From NCBI GenBank assembly GCA_040386335.1, contig JAZKFT010000063.1, forward strand, positions 8,894 to 72,893: a DNA stretch of 64,000 bases, in the 5' to 3' direction. The DNA comes from JAZKFT01 sp040386335. GTDB taxonomy: Bacteria; Bacteroidota; Bacteroidia; Chitinophagales; Chitinophagaceae. The notes under the pieces were generated by a model. That model ran no database searches, was not told where the DNA came from, and saw only the letters and a list, made by a program, of their open reading frames with translations. Below, in pieces: positions 1-9,597 of the stretch (position 1 is its first letter; every line of letters starts with the position of its first letter). Position numbers and translations under genes: made by a program.

Positions 1-1217
1 GGATACAGCACCGAATCGGTTATTTCAATGGGTATCAAAGTGGCGCCCAATTTGCGATACATATCCAGCACCCTGGGGTCGTTTGCATTGCTGTCGAGTT
101 TATCGAAATAGTTTTTTACATAGGCAATTTTCAACTTTTTAAAATCCGCATTGCCAGTGTAGTTAAAGGCAGCATTAACAGCGCTTCCGTCTTTTCCATC
201 GGTTCCATGGATAATGGAAAACACAGCTGCTGCATCTTCGGCGCTGCGACAAATAGGGCCTACTTTATCCAGGCTCCAACTGAGTGTCATAGCCCCGCTA
301 CGGCTGATGGTACCAAATGTGGGCCGGAGACCGGTAGCACCGCAGGCATTGCTGGGCGAAATGATAGAACCGTATGTTTCAGTGCCAATGGCAAATGGCA
401 CCAGCCCGGCCACGGTTGCCGCGGTTGATCCAGCAGAGGAGCCGCTGCTGCCTGATCTTAAATTCCACGGGTTCTTCGTGCGGCCTCCATACCAGTAATC
501 ACCCATAGCCAAAGCGCCTAATGTAAACTTGGCTATCAGCACGGCGCCTGACTTTTCAAGCTGGGTGTAAACAAATGCATCCTCATCAATGGTTTGGGTT
601 TTGTAAGGGGCCGCACCCCAGGTAGTGGTCGTGCCCTTTACCGCAAAAAGATCTTTTAAGCCGTAGGGTATACCCTGTAAAATGCTACGGAACTTTCCTG
701 CTTTTATTTCCGCATCGGCAGCGGCAGCCTGCTTCATAGCGATGGATTCGGTGATGCTGATGGTGCATTGCAAACTGTCGCCATGTTTGCGCAGGCGTTC
801 GATAAAAAATCTTGTTAGTTCCACCGAACTGATCTTTTTACTGCGCAGCAACGACGCCAGTTGGGTTATCGAATAAAAGGCCAGCTCATTTTTATTCTTT
901 GGCAACTGCACATTTTTGGGCAGGTTCCAGTTGATCGGTTTTTGATCGGTTGGTAGTTTCATGCCAGGCAACAAAGGCGTTTGCCAAAGGCTCATGGGTA
1001 CGCTGTTATCCAGGTTCAGCCGGTGCATTTTTTCGTACTCCTTCAGGTTATCTTTCACATCGGTATACATCATATCCACTTCCGGCTGGGAGAACTGCAG
1101 ATTGGCTAGTTTGGCTGCGATAGGAATGTCTTCTTTTACCAGCGTGTCCTGGGCAAACGATCGTTCGGTTGCTAAAACGCATAACAAAATGAGCCAGGTT
1201 CGTTGAAACAATTTCAT
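1..1217 (-). CDS. Secreted amidase-signature enzyme, 3' end cut by window edge
   Basis: About 405 residues are visible and the C-terminus lies outside the window. The protein starts at ATG 1217 with a signal peptide (residues 1-23, ending SFAQ). It then carries amidase-signature family marks: the catalytic Lys in YGLKDLF and the Ser-rich block RSGSSGSSAGSTAATVAG holding the cis-Ser and nucleophile Ser, followed by GTETYGSIISPSNACG. The family hydrolyses amide bonds with a Ser-cisSer-Lys triad. The signal peptide points to an exported amidase (peptide-amidase-like) rather than the GatA subunit of the tRNA amidotransferase. Substrate unknown. Confidence 0.88.
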   Translation of the reverse strand, partial: MKLFQRTWLILLCVLATERSFAQDTLVKEDIPIAAKLANLQFSQPEVDMMYTDVKDNLKEYEKMHRLNLDNSVPMSLWQTPLLPGMKLPTDQKPINWNLPKNVQLPKNKNELAFYSITQLASLLRSKKISSVELTRFFIERLRKHGDSLQCTISITESIAMKQAAAADAEIKAGKFRSILQGIPYGLKDLFAVKGTTTTWGAAPYKTQTIDEDAFVYTQLEKSGAVLIAKFTLGALAMGDYWYGGRTKNPWNLRSGSSGSSAGSTAATVAGLVPFAIGTETYGSIISPSNACGATGLRPTFGTISRSGAMTLSWSLDKVGPICRSAEDAAAVFSIIHGTDGKDGSAVNAAFNYTGNADFKKLKIAYVKNYFDKLDSNANDPRVLDMYRKLGATLIPIEITDSVLY

Positions 1218-1259
1218 GTCGGTTTTGGTTTATGTGGTTTGCTTCGGGGCGGGCAAAAT

Positions 1260-2411
1260 CTAAATATACTTCGCTATCAACGTTTCAATTCCTTTTCCGT
1301 TCAGGAAATCTTTACGATACTTAAAAATTTCCTTGTCTTTGAGATCCAGCAGTTGCTCTTCCTGTAGTTGGTTGATCTTGATCATTTCCCTGATAGAAAT
1401 ATTGCCGTCCAGGATAAACCCCACCACAATCAACAAAAGGCAGATCTCCCGCTCGGGCTTTGGAGCAAGTTTGAGAGAAGCGATATAATCCCCGCGCAGC
1501 AGGTGTATTTCTTCCGGTTCGATCTTATAGATATTGAAAAGGTTCTTGGTAAGGATACAATGGTTCTGGTGAAAATCCCTTTTGCTTACAGCTATATATT
1601 GCAGCGTATCATAGAGCAGTGCCTTAAATCCGGGCGTGGCTTCCTGGTCGGTTTTAATCCGGGTACAAACCATTTCAATAAGATTTTGCCCCATAATAAC
1701 GACCCTTGCCTGCTTTAGCACCGCCCATGTACCCCAGGCATTCCAGGCCGCAAAAATGGGGACCCCGGCCATATCCTGAACCGCCTTTACAGCATAGCGG
1801 CCCAACAGGCGCTGTATAATAAATTTGAAAAGCATGTTGCTAAGGGTCGCCTTCAGCGTCAGCAGAAAGTTCCAAAGGATCAGCCCCCTTTTGTTCAGGC
1901 CCTGCAAAGGATCGATGCCGTATTTCAGCAGGCTTTTATCTTTTTTTTCAAGACCCACGTTGAGCATTAATTTTCTCAGTTCCTGGTCTTTTTTATTCTC
2001 ATGCGTAAGAAATCCTGTAGCCACTGCTATAGAGTGAATGCAGTAGATATTGAGAAAAGTGAGGAGCAATATTTCTATATAAACGAGCACAACGCCGTAG
2101 AGCAGGCCTACGATAGGAACGGGAAATAGTTTTCCAAATAATGTAACCGGGGTTACAGGAAACCACTTCGGGGCTACATACTGCGGCACATACAGTAATA
2201 CAACGCCCATTGCACCAAAAAAAGCCGCTGCCCATACTGCAAATCTTTCTTTTTGTTTGATGGCTTTTATTTCATGGTCGTTCAGCAGAAAAAGATGCTG
2301 ATCAGGGTTTATTTTTTTGATGGGCAATACCCGGTAAAACCAATTATAAGCGAATTGCACGACGGCTGTTTGTTTGGTGCAATTTAAACTTCCGGAACGG
2401 GTAATTTTCAT
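1260..2411 (-). CDS. Polytopic membrane protein of unknown function
   Basis: 383 residues. Hydrophobic segments lie near residues 60-82 and 97-130, with a further one near 325-345; the middle is helical and basic. There is no signal peptide and no recognisable enzymatic motif. The N-terminal part (INPDQHLFLLNDHEIKAIK) is soluble. The C-terminal ~60 residues are rich in Glu/Lys/Leu and may sit in the cytoplasm. It is transcribed alone, divergent from the small gene at 2558. The function is not recognised; only a real, well-formed membrane protein ORF can be claimed. Confidence 0.75.
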   Translation of the reverse strand: MKITRSGSLNCTKQTAVVQFAYNWFYRVLPIKKINPDQHLFLLNDHEIKAIKQKERFAVWAAAFFGAMGVVLLYVPQYVAPKWFPVTPVTLFGKLFPVPIVGLLYGVVLVYIEILLLTFLNIYCIHSIAVATGFLTHENKKDQELRKLMLNVGLEKKDKSLLKYGIDPLQGLNKRGLILWNFLLTLKATLSNMLFKFIIQRLLGRYAVKAVQDMAGVPIFAAWNAWGTWAVLKQARVVIMGQNLIEMVCTRIKTDQEATPGFKALLYDTLQYIAVSKRDFHQNHCILTKNLFNIYKIEPEEIHLLRGDYIASLKLAPKPEREICLLLIVVGFILDGNISIREMIKINQLQEEQLLDLKDKEIFKYRKDFLNGKGIETLIAKYI

Positions 2412-2557
2412 TACAAGCTAAAATAATCAAGGCATGATTGCCTTGCCGGAAGTCCCGGGCCTGGTATTTTATTGGGGAGCCCACACTTATCATGTACCGG
2501 TTCAATTTTGTTAGGCATGCTAATTGCAACAGCAGCTTGTACACTAAACGTAAATTC

Positions 2558-2659
2558 ATGAAAAAGAAACAGATCTTCATTCTCTCCCTGGTGGGGGCAG
2601 CGGCAGCGTCGGTAGCAGCTTACCTGCTGATTAAAAAAAGAAAAAAGCTAAGCAGCTAG
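2558..2659 (+). CDS. 33-residue single-pass membrane peptide
   Basis: ATG 2558 opens a 33-residue frame: basic start (MKKKQ), one hydrophobic segment of about 20 residues rich in Ala, and a Lys/Arg-rich tail (IKKRKKLSS). This is the layout of the small membrane-anchored proteins common in Bacteroidota. A longer in-frame start at 2438 would add residues unlike a protein N-terminus, so 2558 is preferred. Short length keeps confidence moderate. Confidence 0.45.
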   Translation: MKKKQIFILSLVGAAAASVAAYLLIKKRKKLSS

Positions 2660-2804
2660 TATACAAGCGCGACGAACCGCAGGTGTGGGTTGATTGTTTT
2701 TAATGAATGCCGCCGAGGCGTTCATAAACCCTTCACCCCTTGTAAAACAAATAAACCGCTATGGATTGATATTCTGTAGTGGTTTTTTGTTGCCTTATAT
2801 CCAA

Positions 2805-5800
2805 TTAGCCAACCGTCAATTCCACAACGAAGCCATTATCATAACCGGTTGTGAGTTTGCCGCCGATCTTTTCTGCCCTCATTTTCATATTGCTGAGTCC
2901 CAGGCCATCGGAATTGATGGCTTGCTTCCGGCTGCCATTGTCATGTATCAACAAGTACAAGCCGCTTTTTACAAATGCAAATTTTATGAAGACATGCCCC
3001 GCATCGCTATGCTTAATGATATTGGTGATGGCTTCTTTAAATACCAGGTAAATGGCCTGTCTTTTTTCGGCGTTAATAAATCTTTTTGCGTCGATATTTT
3101 CGATCATAAAATCATGGGTCATATTTTTCAGACCGAGGCATTTTTCGGCAAAGGCACGCATCCGGTCTACCAGGTTTTCAAGCTTGTCTTTGCGGCTATC
3201 CATCGCCCACACGATGTCCCGCATTTGATCCATGGCTTCGCGGCTCATATTGCTTATTTCGGTAAGCGCTTCTTTTTGCCCGGCTGGTGCAGTGTAGGTC
3301 ATCATCTGGCTTTGCATGGCGAGGCCCGATAGGGTAGAACCCACTTCATCGTGCAAGTCGCTGCTGATTTTGGTGCGTAGTGCTTCCTGTTCCTTTAATT
3401 TTCTTATGCCCTGTTTTACACGTTGGCGGATAAAAAAATACGAAAGTGCCACTACCGCCAGGGCGTACAATACGCATGCCCACCAGGTGCGCCACCAGGG
3501 TGGTAGTATTTTTATGATCAGCGAACTGCCTTTTTCGTTCCATACCAGATCGCTGTTAGACGCTTTTACATGAAGGACATAATTGCCCGGTGGCAAGTTG
3601 GAAAACGTGAGTTCGCGGGTGGTACCCAACATCACCCAGTTATTATTACGCCCCTCTAACTGGTAGGCGTATTGATTTTTTTCGCTGTTGCTGTAGTTAA
3701 GTGATACAAAGCTCAGTGTAAATGTGTTTTCATTGTACTCCAGCTCCACGGTTGTAAGGTGCTGAATACCCCTTATGTATTCGGTGGTGGTTTGTTTGTC
3801 TTTGGTCCGGTATTTTTTAAATGAATTAATATAGACCGGCGGTATAAATTTATTGTTGCCAATGCTGTCAGGATAAAAAGCAACTAACCCATTGTTTGTG
3901 CCGGCATATATTTTGCCATCGGCCGGGCTTTTACAAATGGCCTGTGCAAGAAACTGGTTGCTTAATAAACCGTCTTCCACATTATAATTTTTGAAACTAT
4001 ATTTTTTCGTATCAAAACGGGACAAGCCTTTATCGGTTGTTATCCAGAGTATGCCCCTGTTGTCTTCAACTATGCCCCTGATTTCATTGCCTGGCAGTCC
4101 ATCATTTTCTGAATAATGAACAAATTCATTTTTTTCCGGCACAAACAAGTTTAACCCGCCACCGGAACAGCCGATCCAAATCCTGTGCTTACTGTCCTCA
4201 AACAGGGTATTGATCTTATTGCTGCCCAGGCTGTTGATGTCATTAAAACTGTATTGGAAGAAGTCAAACCTGTCAACCGAAGGATTGTAGCGGCTTAACC
4301 CATTGGCGTCTGTTCCTATCCAGATGTTGCCGGCACGATCACAAAGCAGGGCATCTGTCCGCAAGCCAGCAGGACATTTATTGCTTCCGGGCTGATACAC
4401 AAAACTCTTTAGCCCCGGTACCTGTTTTCCCTTTGTTTCAATGACAGATATACCCCTGGTGGTAGCCACCCAGATCCTGTCATCGGGAGACTGACAGAAT
4501 GAAGTCACATAATCGTCCTGCAATGAAGTGGCTGAATTGACACCTTTTGTGAAATAGGAGAAAGCACCTGTTTTTGCATCGATCCTGTTTAGACCGCCGC
4601 CCCAGGTACCAATCCATTTATTGCCCTGACGGTCTTCAAAAATAGTTTTGACGTGCAGGGTGTTCAGGCCGTTTTGTTGGGGTTTAACCTGGCTGAAAAA
4701 CTGTTTTTGAGGATCAAAAATACCAATGCCCGCGAGGCGGCTACTCAGCCAGAGCTGGCCCTGCTGCGACCAGGACACTCCAGATACCGGGCCTGCCGAA
4801 ATAATATTTACATTATTTGGCTGATGTTCATACCCATTAAATTTTTTCAGATTTGTATCCCACAGGAATAAACCGTTGCCTGCCATTCCAAACCAAACTT
4901 CCCCACTTTGGGTCGTCAATAATTCCTGGAGCGAATTATTGGCACGAATACTTGTATCCCTGTCCAGCACCTGCGACCCTTCCAATTCAAGCCCGGAATT
5001 GTAGCTGTTAAACCCGCTACCGGTAGTACCTGCCAGGTACTTACCATGGCTTAGTTCGGCAATACAGCTTACTGACGTATAGACGCCTCCCCACTCATCT
5101 TTTCCAATGGCAACAAAAGCGTTTTCTTTTGGGTTAAAGCGCAGAAAACGGCCGTCTGCGGCCAAAAGATTGCCTTTTTTGTCAATATAGAAATGGTGGA
5201 GCCAATTCTTTTCTCTCCCGATTTTATGCACAATGCGTACAGGAACAAACCGGTGTGTCTTGCGGCTAAACCGGTAAACACCCACGCCCCAGACTGACAA
5301 GAAAACGTCGCCTTCAAAAACAATAATTCCTTCGATAGTCAGCGTTTCGCCTGTGATGCTGGTGGCTGGTGGCCGGTAGTGGGTAAAGATGCCCGTTTTC
5401 GGATCCAGCCGGTCCAGCGTTTGAAATGCGCCTACCCACAAATAACCCGCTTCATCTTCATAAATAGATGTCACCTGGTTATTCGCAATACTGGTAGTGT
5501 CGTTGTCGCGATGCCTGAAATGTTTAAACGTTTCAGTTTTGGGGTCAAAACGGTTGAGCCCGTTATTAGTGGCTACCCAGATAAATCCTTTACTGTCTAA
5601 AAAAACGGTCTTTATAAAATTACTGCTGATGCTGTTGGTGTCCCCGATCCTGTTGGTATATTGAACAAAGTCATAGCCATCGAACCGGTTCAAACCATTG
5701 GAGGTTCCGATCCAGATAAAACCATACTGGTCCTGGATAAGAGAAGACACATAATTATTCGATAACCCATCCCTGGTAGTAAAATGCCTGTATTTGGCTG

Positions 5801-5891
5801 CTGATTGAGTAGGCTGCGCCATTGAAACAAAGTCAGCAGCCGCTAAAATGATCAGTAGAAAGCACCTGTATTTGCAATGTTTGTAATTCAA
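2805..5891 (-). CDS. Beta-propeller sensor histidine kinase (HisKA_3 type)
   Basis: 1028 residues. A signal peptide is followed by many two-component-propeller repeats (GLSNNYVSSLIQDQYGFIWI, then W-G-T-x-G-L-x-R-F type blades) to about residue 690, then a Y_Y_Y domain and one membrane helix near 780-800. A HisKA_3 dimerisation domain follows with the phospho-acceptor His at about residue 847 in DLHDEVGSTLSG, then an HATPase domain with GLGLSNMKMRAEKIGG. The propeller faces the periplasm and senses a ligand; the kinase passes phosphate to a LuxR-type regulator. The gene lies 96 bp downstream of the response regulator at 5988-6671 on the same strand, so the two form a pair. Confidence 0.92.
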   Translation of the reverse strand: MNYKHCKYRCFLLIILAAADFVSMAQPTQSAAKYRHFTTRDGLSNNYVSSLIQDQYGFIWIGTSNGLNRFDGYDFVQYTNRIGDTNSISSNFIKTVFLDSKGFIWVATNNGLNRFDPKTETFKHFRHRDNDTTSIANNQVTSIYEDEAGYLWVGAFQTLDRLDPKTGIFTHYRPPATSITGETLTIEGIIVFEGDVFLSVWGVGVYRFSRKTHRFVPVRIVHKIGREKNWLHHFYIDKKGNLLAADGRFLRFNPKENAFVAIGKDEWGGVYTSVSCIAELSHGKYLAGTTGSGFNSYNSGLELEGSQVLDRDTSIRANNSLQELLTTQSGEVWFGMAGNGLFLWDTNLKKFNGYEHQPNNVNIISAGPVSGVSWSQQGQLWLSSRLAGIGIFDPQKQFFSQVKPQQNGLNTLHVKTIFEDRQGNKWIGTWGGGLNRIDAKTGAFSYFTKGVNSATSLQDDYVTSFCQSPDDRIWVATTRGISVIETKGKQVPGLKSFVYQPGSNKCPAGLRTDALLCDRAGNIWIGTDANGLSRYNPSVDRFDFFQYSFNDINSLGSNKINTLFEDSKHRIWIGCSGGGLNLFVPEKNEFVHYSENDGLPGNEIRGIVEDNRGILWITTDKGLSRFDTKKYSFKNYNVEDGLLSNQFLAQAICKSPADGKIYAGTNNGLVAFYPDSIGNNKFIPPVYINSFKKYRTKDKQTTTEYIRGIQHLTTVELEYNENTFTLSFVSLNYSNSEKNQYAYQLEGRNNNWVMLGTTRELTFSNLPPGNYVLHVKASNSDLVWNEKGSSLIIKILPPWWRTWWACVLYALAVVALSYFFIRQRVKQGIRKLKEQEALRTKISSDLHDEVGSTLSGLAMQSQMMTYTAPAGQKEALTEISNMSREAMDQMRDIVWAMDSRKDKLENLVDRMRAFAEKCLGLKNMTHDFMIENIDAKRFINAEKRQAIYLVFKEAITNIIKHSDAGHVFIKFAFVKSGLYLLIHDNGSRKQAINSDGLGLSNMKMRAEKIGGKLTTGYDNGFVVELTVG

Positions 5892-5987
5892 TGATGGGTT
5901 TAAAACCTTAGGGTTTTATGCAATTTAAAAACTTTATTGCTTAGGGTTCACAACCTGTAAAAGCTGCATAGCCGATCGCATACAACG

Positions 5988-6671
5988 CTACCTGATATGC
6001 CCCCGCATATATTGGGTAATGGCTTCTGTCTTATTATTTACATGAAGCACTTTGTACATCTTTTTGATATGGGTCCGCACGGTTTCTATGGAAATGAAAA
6101 GTTCTGCACCAATGGTTTGATAGCTTTTACCATCTACCATTTTCTCTAAGATTTCTTTCTGGCGTTCGGTCAATATCGTGGCTTTACTCACCCTTCCGCC
6201 CATTAAATGATTTACAATTTCCCGGGCGATGGATGGTGACATATAAGAGCCGCCTGCTGCCACTATCCGCAAAGCATCCACGATCTCTTCGAGGCTGGCT
6301 TTTTTCGAAATATAGGAACAAGCCCCCGAGCAGAGCGCCTTCACGATCACATTTTCTTCTTCGTAAGTGGTCAACATCACAATGTTCAGGTCGGGCATTT
6401 TCTCCAATATCATCGGTATCGCGTCGAGGCCGGAAATGCCTGGCAGCCCAATGTCCAACAGCAGGATATCGGATTTAAAGGCCGGCCGGGTTTTCAGGTC
6501 TCCCAAGAAAGAAACGGCCGATCCATACATTGATACCACCTCAAACTCTTCGTGAAAGCTGATGAATTTGCTTACGTTGTCCCGGATGACTTTGTTATCC
6601 TCGATAATGCTGATGGCAACCTTACTCAATGCTGGATTTTTGATAAAAGTAAGTTCTTGGTCCGGAAGCAC
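5988..6671 (-). CDS. LuxR/NarL-family response regulator
   Basis: 227 residues. The receiver domain (about residues 17-135) has acidic residues at IIEDN and the phospho-acceptor Asp at about residue 73 in LLLDIGLPG. A C-terminal helix-turn-helix of LuxR type follows (LTERQKEILEKMVDGKSYQ, then ISIETVRTHIKKMYKVL). It is the first gene of a two-gene unit with the propeller kinase downstream, its probable partner. The target genes are not identifiable from the sequence. Confidence 0.93.
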   Translation of the reverse strand: MLPDQELTFIKNPALSKVAISIIEDNKVIRDNVSKFISFHEEFEVVSMYGSAVSFLGDLKTRPAFKSDILLLDIGLPGISGLDAIPMILEKMPDLNIVMLTTYEEENVIVKALCSGACSYISKKASLEEIVDALRIVAAGGSYMSPSIAREIVNHLMGGRVSKATILTERQKEILEKMVDGKSYQTIGAELFISIETVRTHIKKMYKVLHVNNKTEAITQYMRGHIR

Positions 6672-6733
6672 CTATCACCTTGAAGGGTGGTTGTTTGGTT
6701 TGTAAATAAATAGACAATCGCAGCATGCAACGA

Positions 6734-7291
6734 TTAAGTAGTTCCCTTTGGATTGTAGTGAATCACAACGATCCCGCAGGGACATGAGAGAGATTTGACC
6801 AATTCCAATTGTTGTTTGCTTTCAAGCATTTCGAAAATGGGCATCCCCTTGCCGACAGCGGTTGGATTTATGAACAAATGATACTCGTCAATGAGGCCAT
6901 GTTTAATAAGCGACGATACAAAGCTGGCCCCGCCGTAGGCGATGATGTCTCCGCCTGTTTCATTTTTAAGGGCTGTGATCTCTTCCACCAGGTTACCCTT
7001 TGCTAATACAGTATTTGCCCATTCTGACCGATCCAGGGTTTTTGTAAAAACGACCTTTTTAAAACTATTGATCTTTTCCGCACCCTCTTGTTCCGGGTTG
7101 GAGGCCCAGTAAGGAATAAAACCTTCTGCCAGTTTTCGTCCGAGAACGACGCAGTCCACCGGGTCTGTTATTGTTGTTACATAGTTTTTAAGTTCCTCAT
7201 CCCAATTCCATACCATCCAATCCATTTCGCCATTGGGACCTGCTATGTATCCGTCGATACTGATTTGCACCTGCAGTTTTAGTTTTCTCAT
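6734..7291 (-). CDS. RibD C-terminal / dihydrofolate-reductase-like protein
   Basis: 185 residues, the usual size for this family. It begins MRKLKLQVQISIDGYIAGPNG, the typical opening of the RibD_C fold, and has the NADPH-site pattern GGDIIAYGGASFVSSLI. Family members are NADPH-dependent reductases of pterin- or flavin-related substrates, but those outside the riboflavin operon have no fixed role. No riboflavin genes are nearby, so a specific function is not claimed. Confidence 0.82.
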   Translation of the reverse strand: MRKLKLQVQISIDGYIAGPNGEMDWMVWNWDEELKNYVTTITDPVDCVVLGRKLAEGFIPYWASNPEQEGAEKINSFKKVVFTKTLDRSEWANTVLAKGNLVEEITALKNETGGDIIAYGGASFVSSLIKHGLIDEYHLFINPTAVGKGMPIFEMLESKQQLELVKSLSCPCGIVVIHYNPKGTT

Positions 7292-7355
7292 GATCTATTT
7301 TTTAAAAATGGAGGATTAGTATGCCTTGATTGTAATTGTTCATTTTTTTGAAAAA

Positions 7356-7724
7356 TCAACGACTGCTAAACTGTCCAAAGTGCCAAAGAATACCTGAAGG
7401 ATCATGCAGAAAACATTCTCGTCCCCAATCGTAGTTTCGGATAGCAGTTAGTCTTACACCTTCGTATTTGCCTGCCAGGTCCAGTTCGGAAAGTTCCTTC
7501 CACTGCAGATCAACATCGGCCACTTCTACAAAAATCATTGAATTGTCTATCCAGTCTTTCACATAAGCTTTTTGCAGGTAAAATGCAATGTTGCCTGTTT
7601 TGAATACGGACATATCCGGCGATAAAACAGTCTCCTGGAAGCCCAGGTCGCGGTAAAAACTTCGCGATACTTCGTACTCTTTGGCCCCAATAAAGGGGCG
7701 GATTGATATGGCGCTTGTGTTCAT
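7356..7724 (-). CDS. VOC-family (glyoxalase-like) protein
   Basis: 122 residues with one vicinal-oxygen-chelate module: the opening ISIRPFIGAKEYEVSRSFYR, LGFQETV, and the C-terminal signature HDPSGILWHFGQF. These proteins act as dimers binding a metal and include glyoxalases, bleomycin-binding proteins and dioxygenases. Size and motif give the fold but not the substrate. It is on the same strand as the reductase at 6734, 65 bp away. Confidence 0.78.
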   Translation of the reverse strand: MNTSAISIRPFIGAKEYEVSRSFYRDLGFQETVLSPDMSVFKTGNIAFYLQKAYVKDWIDNSMIFVEVADVDLQWKELSELDLAGKYEGVRLTAIRNYDWGRECFLHDPSGILWHFGQFSSR

Positions 7725-7821
7725 TGCTTTGGTTTATATGCTGACTAAAGTTAGGGCGCTGTTCTCAACTGGAAATACCTCCCGTCCTGTGAGTGATTAA
7801 AATGTCGTGCTTCCGCCTTTC

Positions 7822-9408
7822 TCAGAGCTGAATAATTTTTTTTATATTGACCTGTTCCAGGAAGGCCTCATCGTGCGATACCACCAACAATGTTCCCTGG
7901 TACTCATTAATCGCAGCCGTCAATATTTCTATGTTTACCAGGTCAAGATTATTTGTGGGTTCGTCTAAAAGGATCATATCAGGTGCCTGGCTGGCAATGC
8001 TGAGACAGCAAAGTATCAAACGCAATCTTTCTCCGCCACTCAGCGCACTACAGGATTTGCCCCAGTCTTCTTTTGTAAATAAAAACCTGTGTAGCCTGGT
8101 TTTTATTTCGTGTTCCTGTAATGCTGTATTATTGAATCGTTCTGCCTGTTCGTAGAGTTTCAGTCCATTATTGATCAGGGTGTAATCCTGGTCGATATAC
8201 ACTGCTTCGTTGTCGGCCCTGTAAATTGTTCCGTTTGGGGGTGATAAAGTTCCCAAGATGATTTTTATCAACGTTGTTTTGCCCGAACCATTCAACCCTT
8301 TCAGAGCAATCCGTTCTCCACTGGTGATTTGAAAATCCAGGTCATTGTTCCAGAGTCTTTTGTTGCCCCAGGCAAAGTTGATCCCTGTTGCCTTACATAA
8401 TATTTTGCCCTTGTGCAATGCTGAATGATCAAAGCTGGATTTCATTTTGTCCATGCCCGGCAGCTCCGTTCGTAAAGCCTGTAATTCCTGCGATATTCCG
8501 CTAATTTTTTCGGCATGCACATGTTTTATTTGGGAAGTGCTTTTTTCTGCATTGTTCCTCAAGGTATTCATCATGATAGTGGCTACACCTGCCTTTTCCT
8601 GTTTCTTTTTGCCGCGTGCATCCAGCTTTTGTTGCCTTTCCAACGATTCCCGTTCTTTTTCCCTCGCCTTACGCAGCGCTTTTTCTTTGCTTTTCAAATC
8701 CTGGTTAAGTGCTTCGTTCTCTATTTGTTTTTGCGCTGTATAAAAATCATAATTGCCGCCATAAACGGTGATGCCACCTTTGCTTAGTTCACAAATAGTA
8801 TTCAGAAGCCCTAGCAACTTCCTATCGTGGCTCACCACTATCTGGGTTACAGGTGCGGATTGAACGAAATCGTATAGCAATGTTCGGCCGGCTGTGTCCA
8901 GGTGGTTACTGGGTTCATCCATTAAAACCAGAGCTGGCTGATGAATAAGGATGCCCGCAAGAAAAACTTTTGTTTTTTGGCCACCACTGAGCGATTCCAT
9001 TTTTTGTGCCAGGTCCAAACCAGTTAATTGCCAATGGTTCAGGGCTTCTATACAACGCTCTTCAACAGACCAATCATCTTGTAGTAAATCAAGATTGGCT
9101 TCTGAAGGATTCCCGTCCAGAATTTCCTGTAATGCCCTGAGTTTTATATCTACCCTCAATGCCTGGGCAATGGAGAGGTGATTATACTGCCCAAAGATTT
9201 GCGGAACATAATAAGGTTCAACACTTACATGCAATTGTCCGCCGGATGCTTTTAATTCACCCGCGATGATCTTTAAGAGCGTTGATTTTCCGGTACCGTT
9301 GTTGCCAATAAGGGCAATCTTATCGTATTGGTTAATGACAAGATTAAGGTTGTCAAACAATGGTTCCTTATCGGGATGTAAGTAGGAGAGATTTTGTAGA
9401 ATAACCAT
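7822..9408 (-). CDS. ABC-F family ATPase (translation factor / possible ribosome-protection protein)
   Basis: 528 residues with two ATP-binding cassettes in one chain and no membrane segment. First cassette: Walker A GNNGTGKSTLL, signature LSGGQKTK, Walker B LVLMDEPSNHLD. A charged linker of about 80 residues rich in Lys/Glu follows. Second cassette: Walker A GLNGSGKTTLI, signature LSGGERLRL, Walker B ILLDEPTNNLD. ABC-F proteins bind the ribosomal E site; some relieve antibiotic-stalled ribosomes. The class (housekeeping or resistance) cannot be decided by eye. It is monocistronic. Confidence 0.93.
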   Translation of the reverse strand: MVILQNLSYLHPDKEPLFDNLNLVINQYDKIALIGNNGTGKSTLLKIIAGELKASGGQLHVSVEPYYVPQIFGQYNHLSIAQALRVDIKLRALQEILDGNPSEANLDLLQDDWSVEERCIEALNHWQLTGLDLAQKMESLSGGQKTKVFLAGILIHQPALVLMDEPSNHLDTAGRTLLYDFVQSAPVTQIVVSHDRKLLGLLNTICELSKGGITVYGGNYDFYTAQKQIENEALNQDLKSKEKALRKAREKERESLERQQKLDARGKKKQEKAGVATIMMNTLRNNAEKSTSQIKHVHAEKISGISQELQALRTELPGMDKMKSSFDHSALHKGKILCKATGINFAWGNKRLWNNDLDFQITSGERIALKGLNGSGKTTLIKIILGTLSPPNGTIYRADNEAVYIDQDYTLINNGLKLYEQAERFNNTALQEHEIKTRLHRFLFTKEDWGKSCSALSGGERLRLILCCLSIASQAPDMILLDEPTNNLDLVNIEILTAAINEYQGTLLVVSHDEAFLEQVNIKKIIQL

Positions 9409-9597
9409 TCATTTCCTTCTTTAAGAATCAATAATCATAGCACGCCGATTAGGGCCACTATCTTTTTTGTCCGAAAGAAATGATATCCTACATTTTAAAT
9501 TTGCCTTGAGTTGAAGGCTGCAAATCTAGTAATTTTTTCAGTTATGGTATTTTGAAAATGCCGCCACAATGGGTGACTGCCAGGGATTATGAACCAA

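Noticed and set aside
207..1206. Several plus-strand ORFs of 60-94 codons
   Set aside because: They lie opposite the amidase gene, whose protein sequence has clear family motifs.
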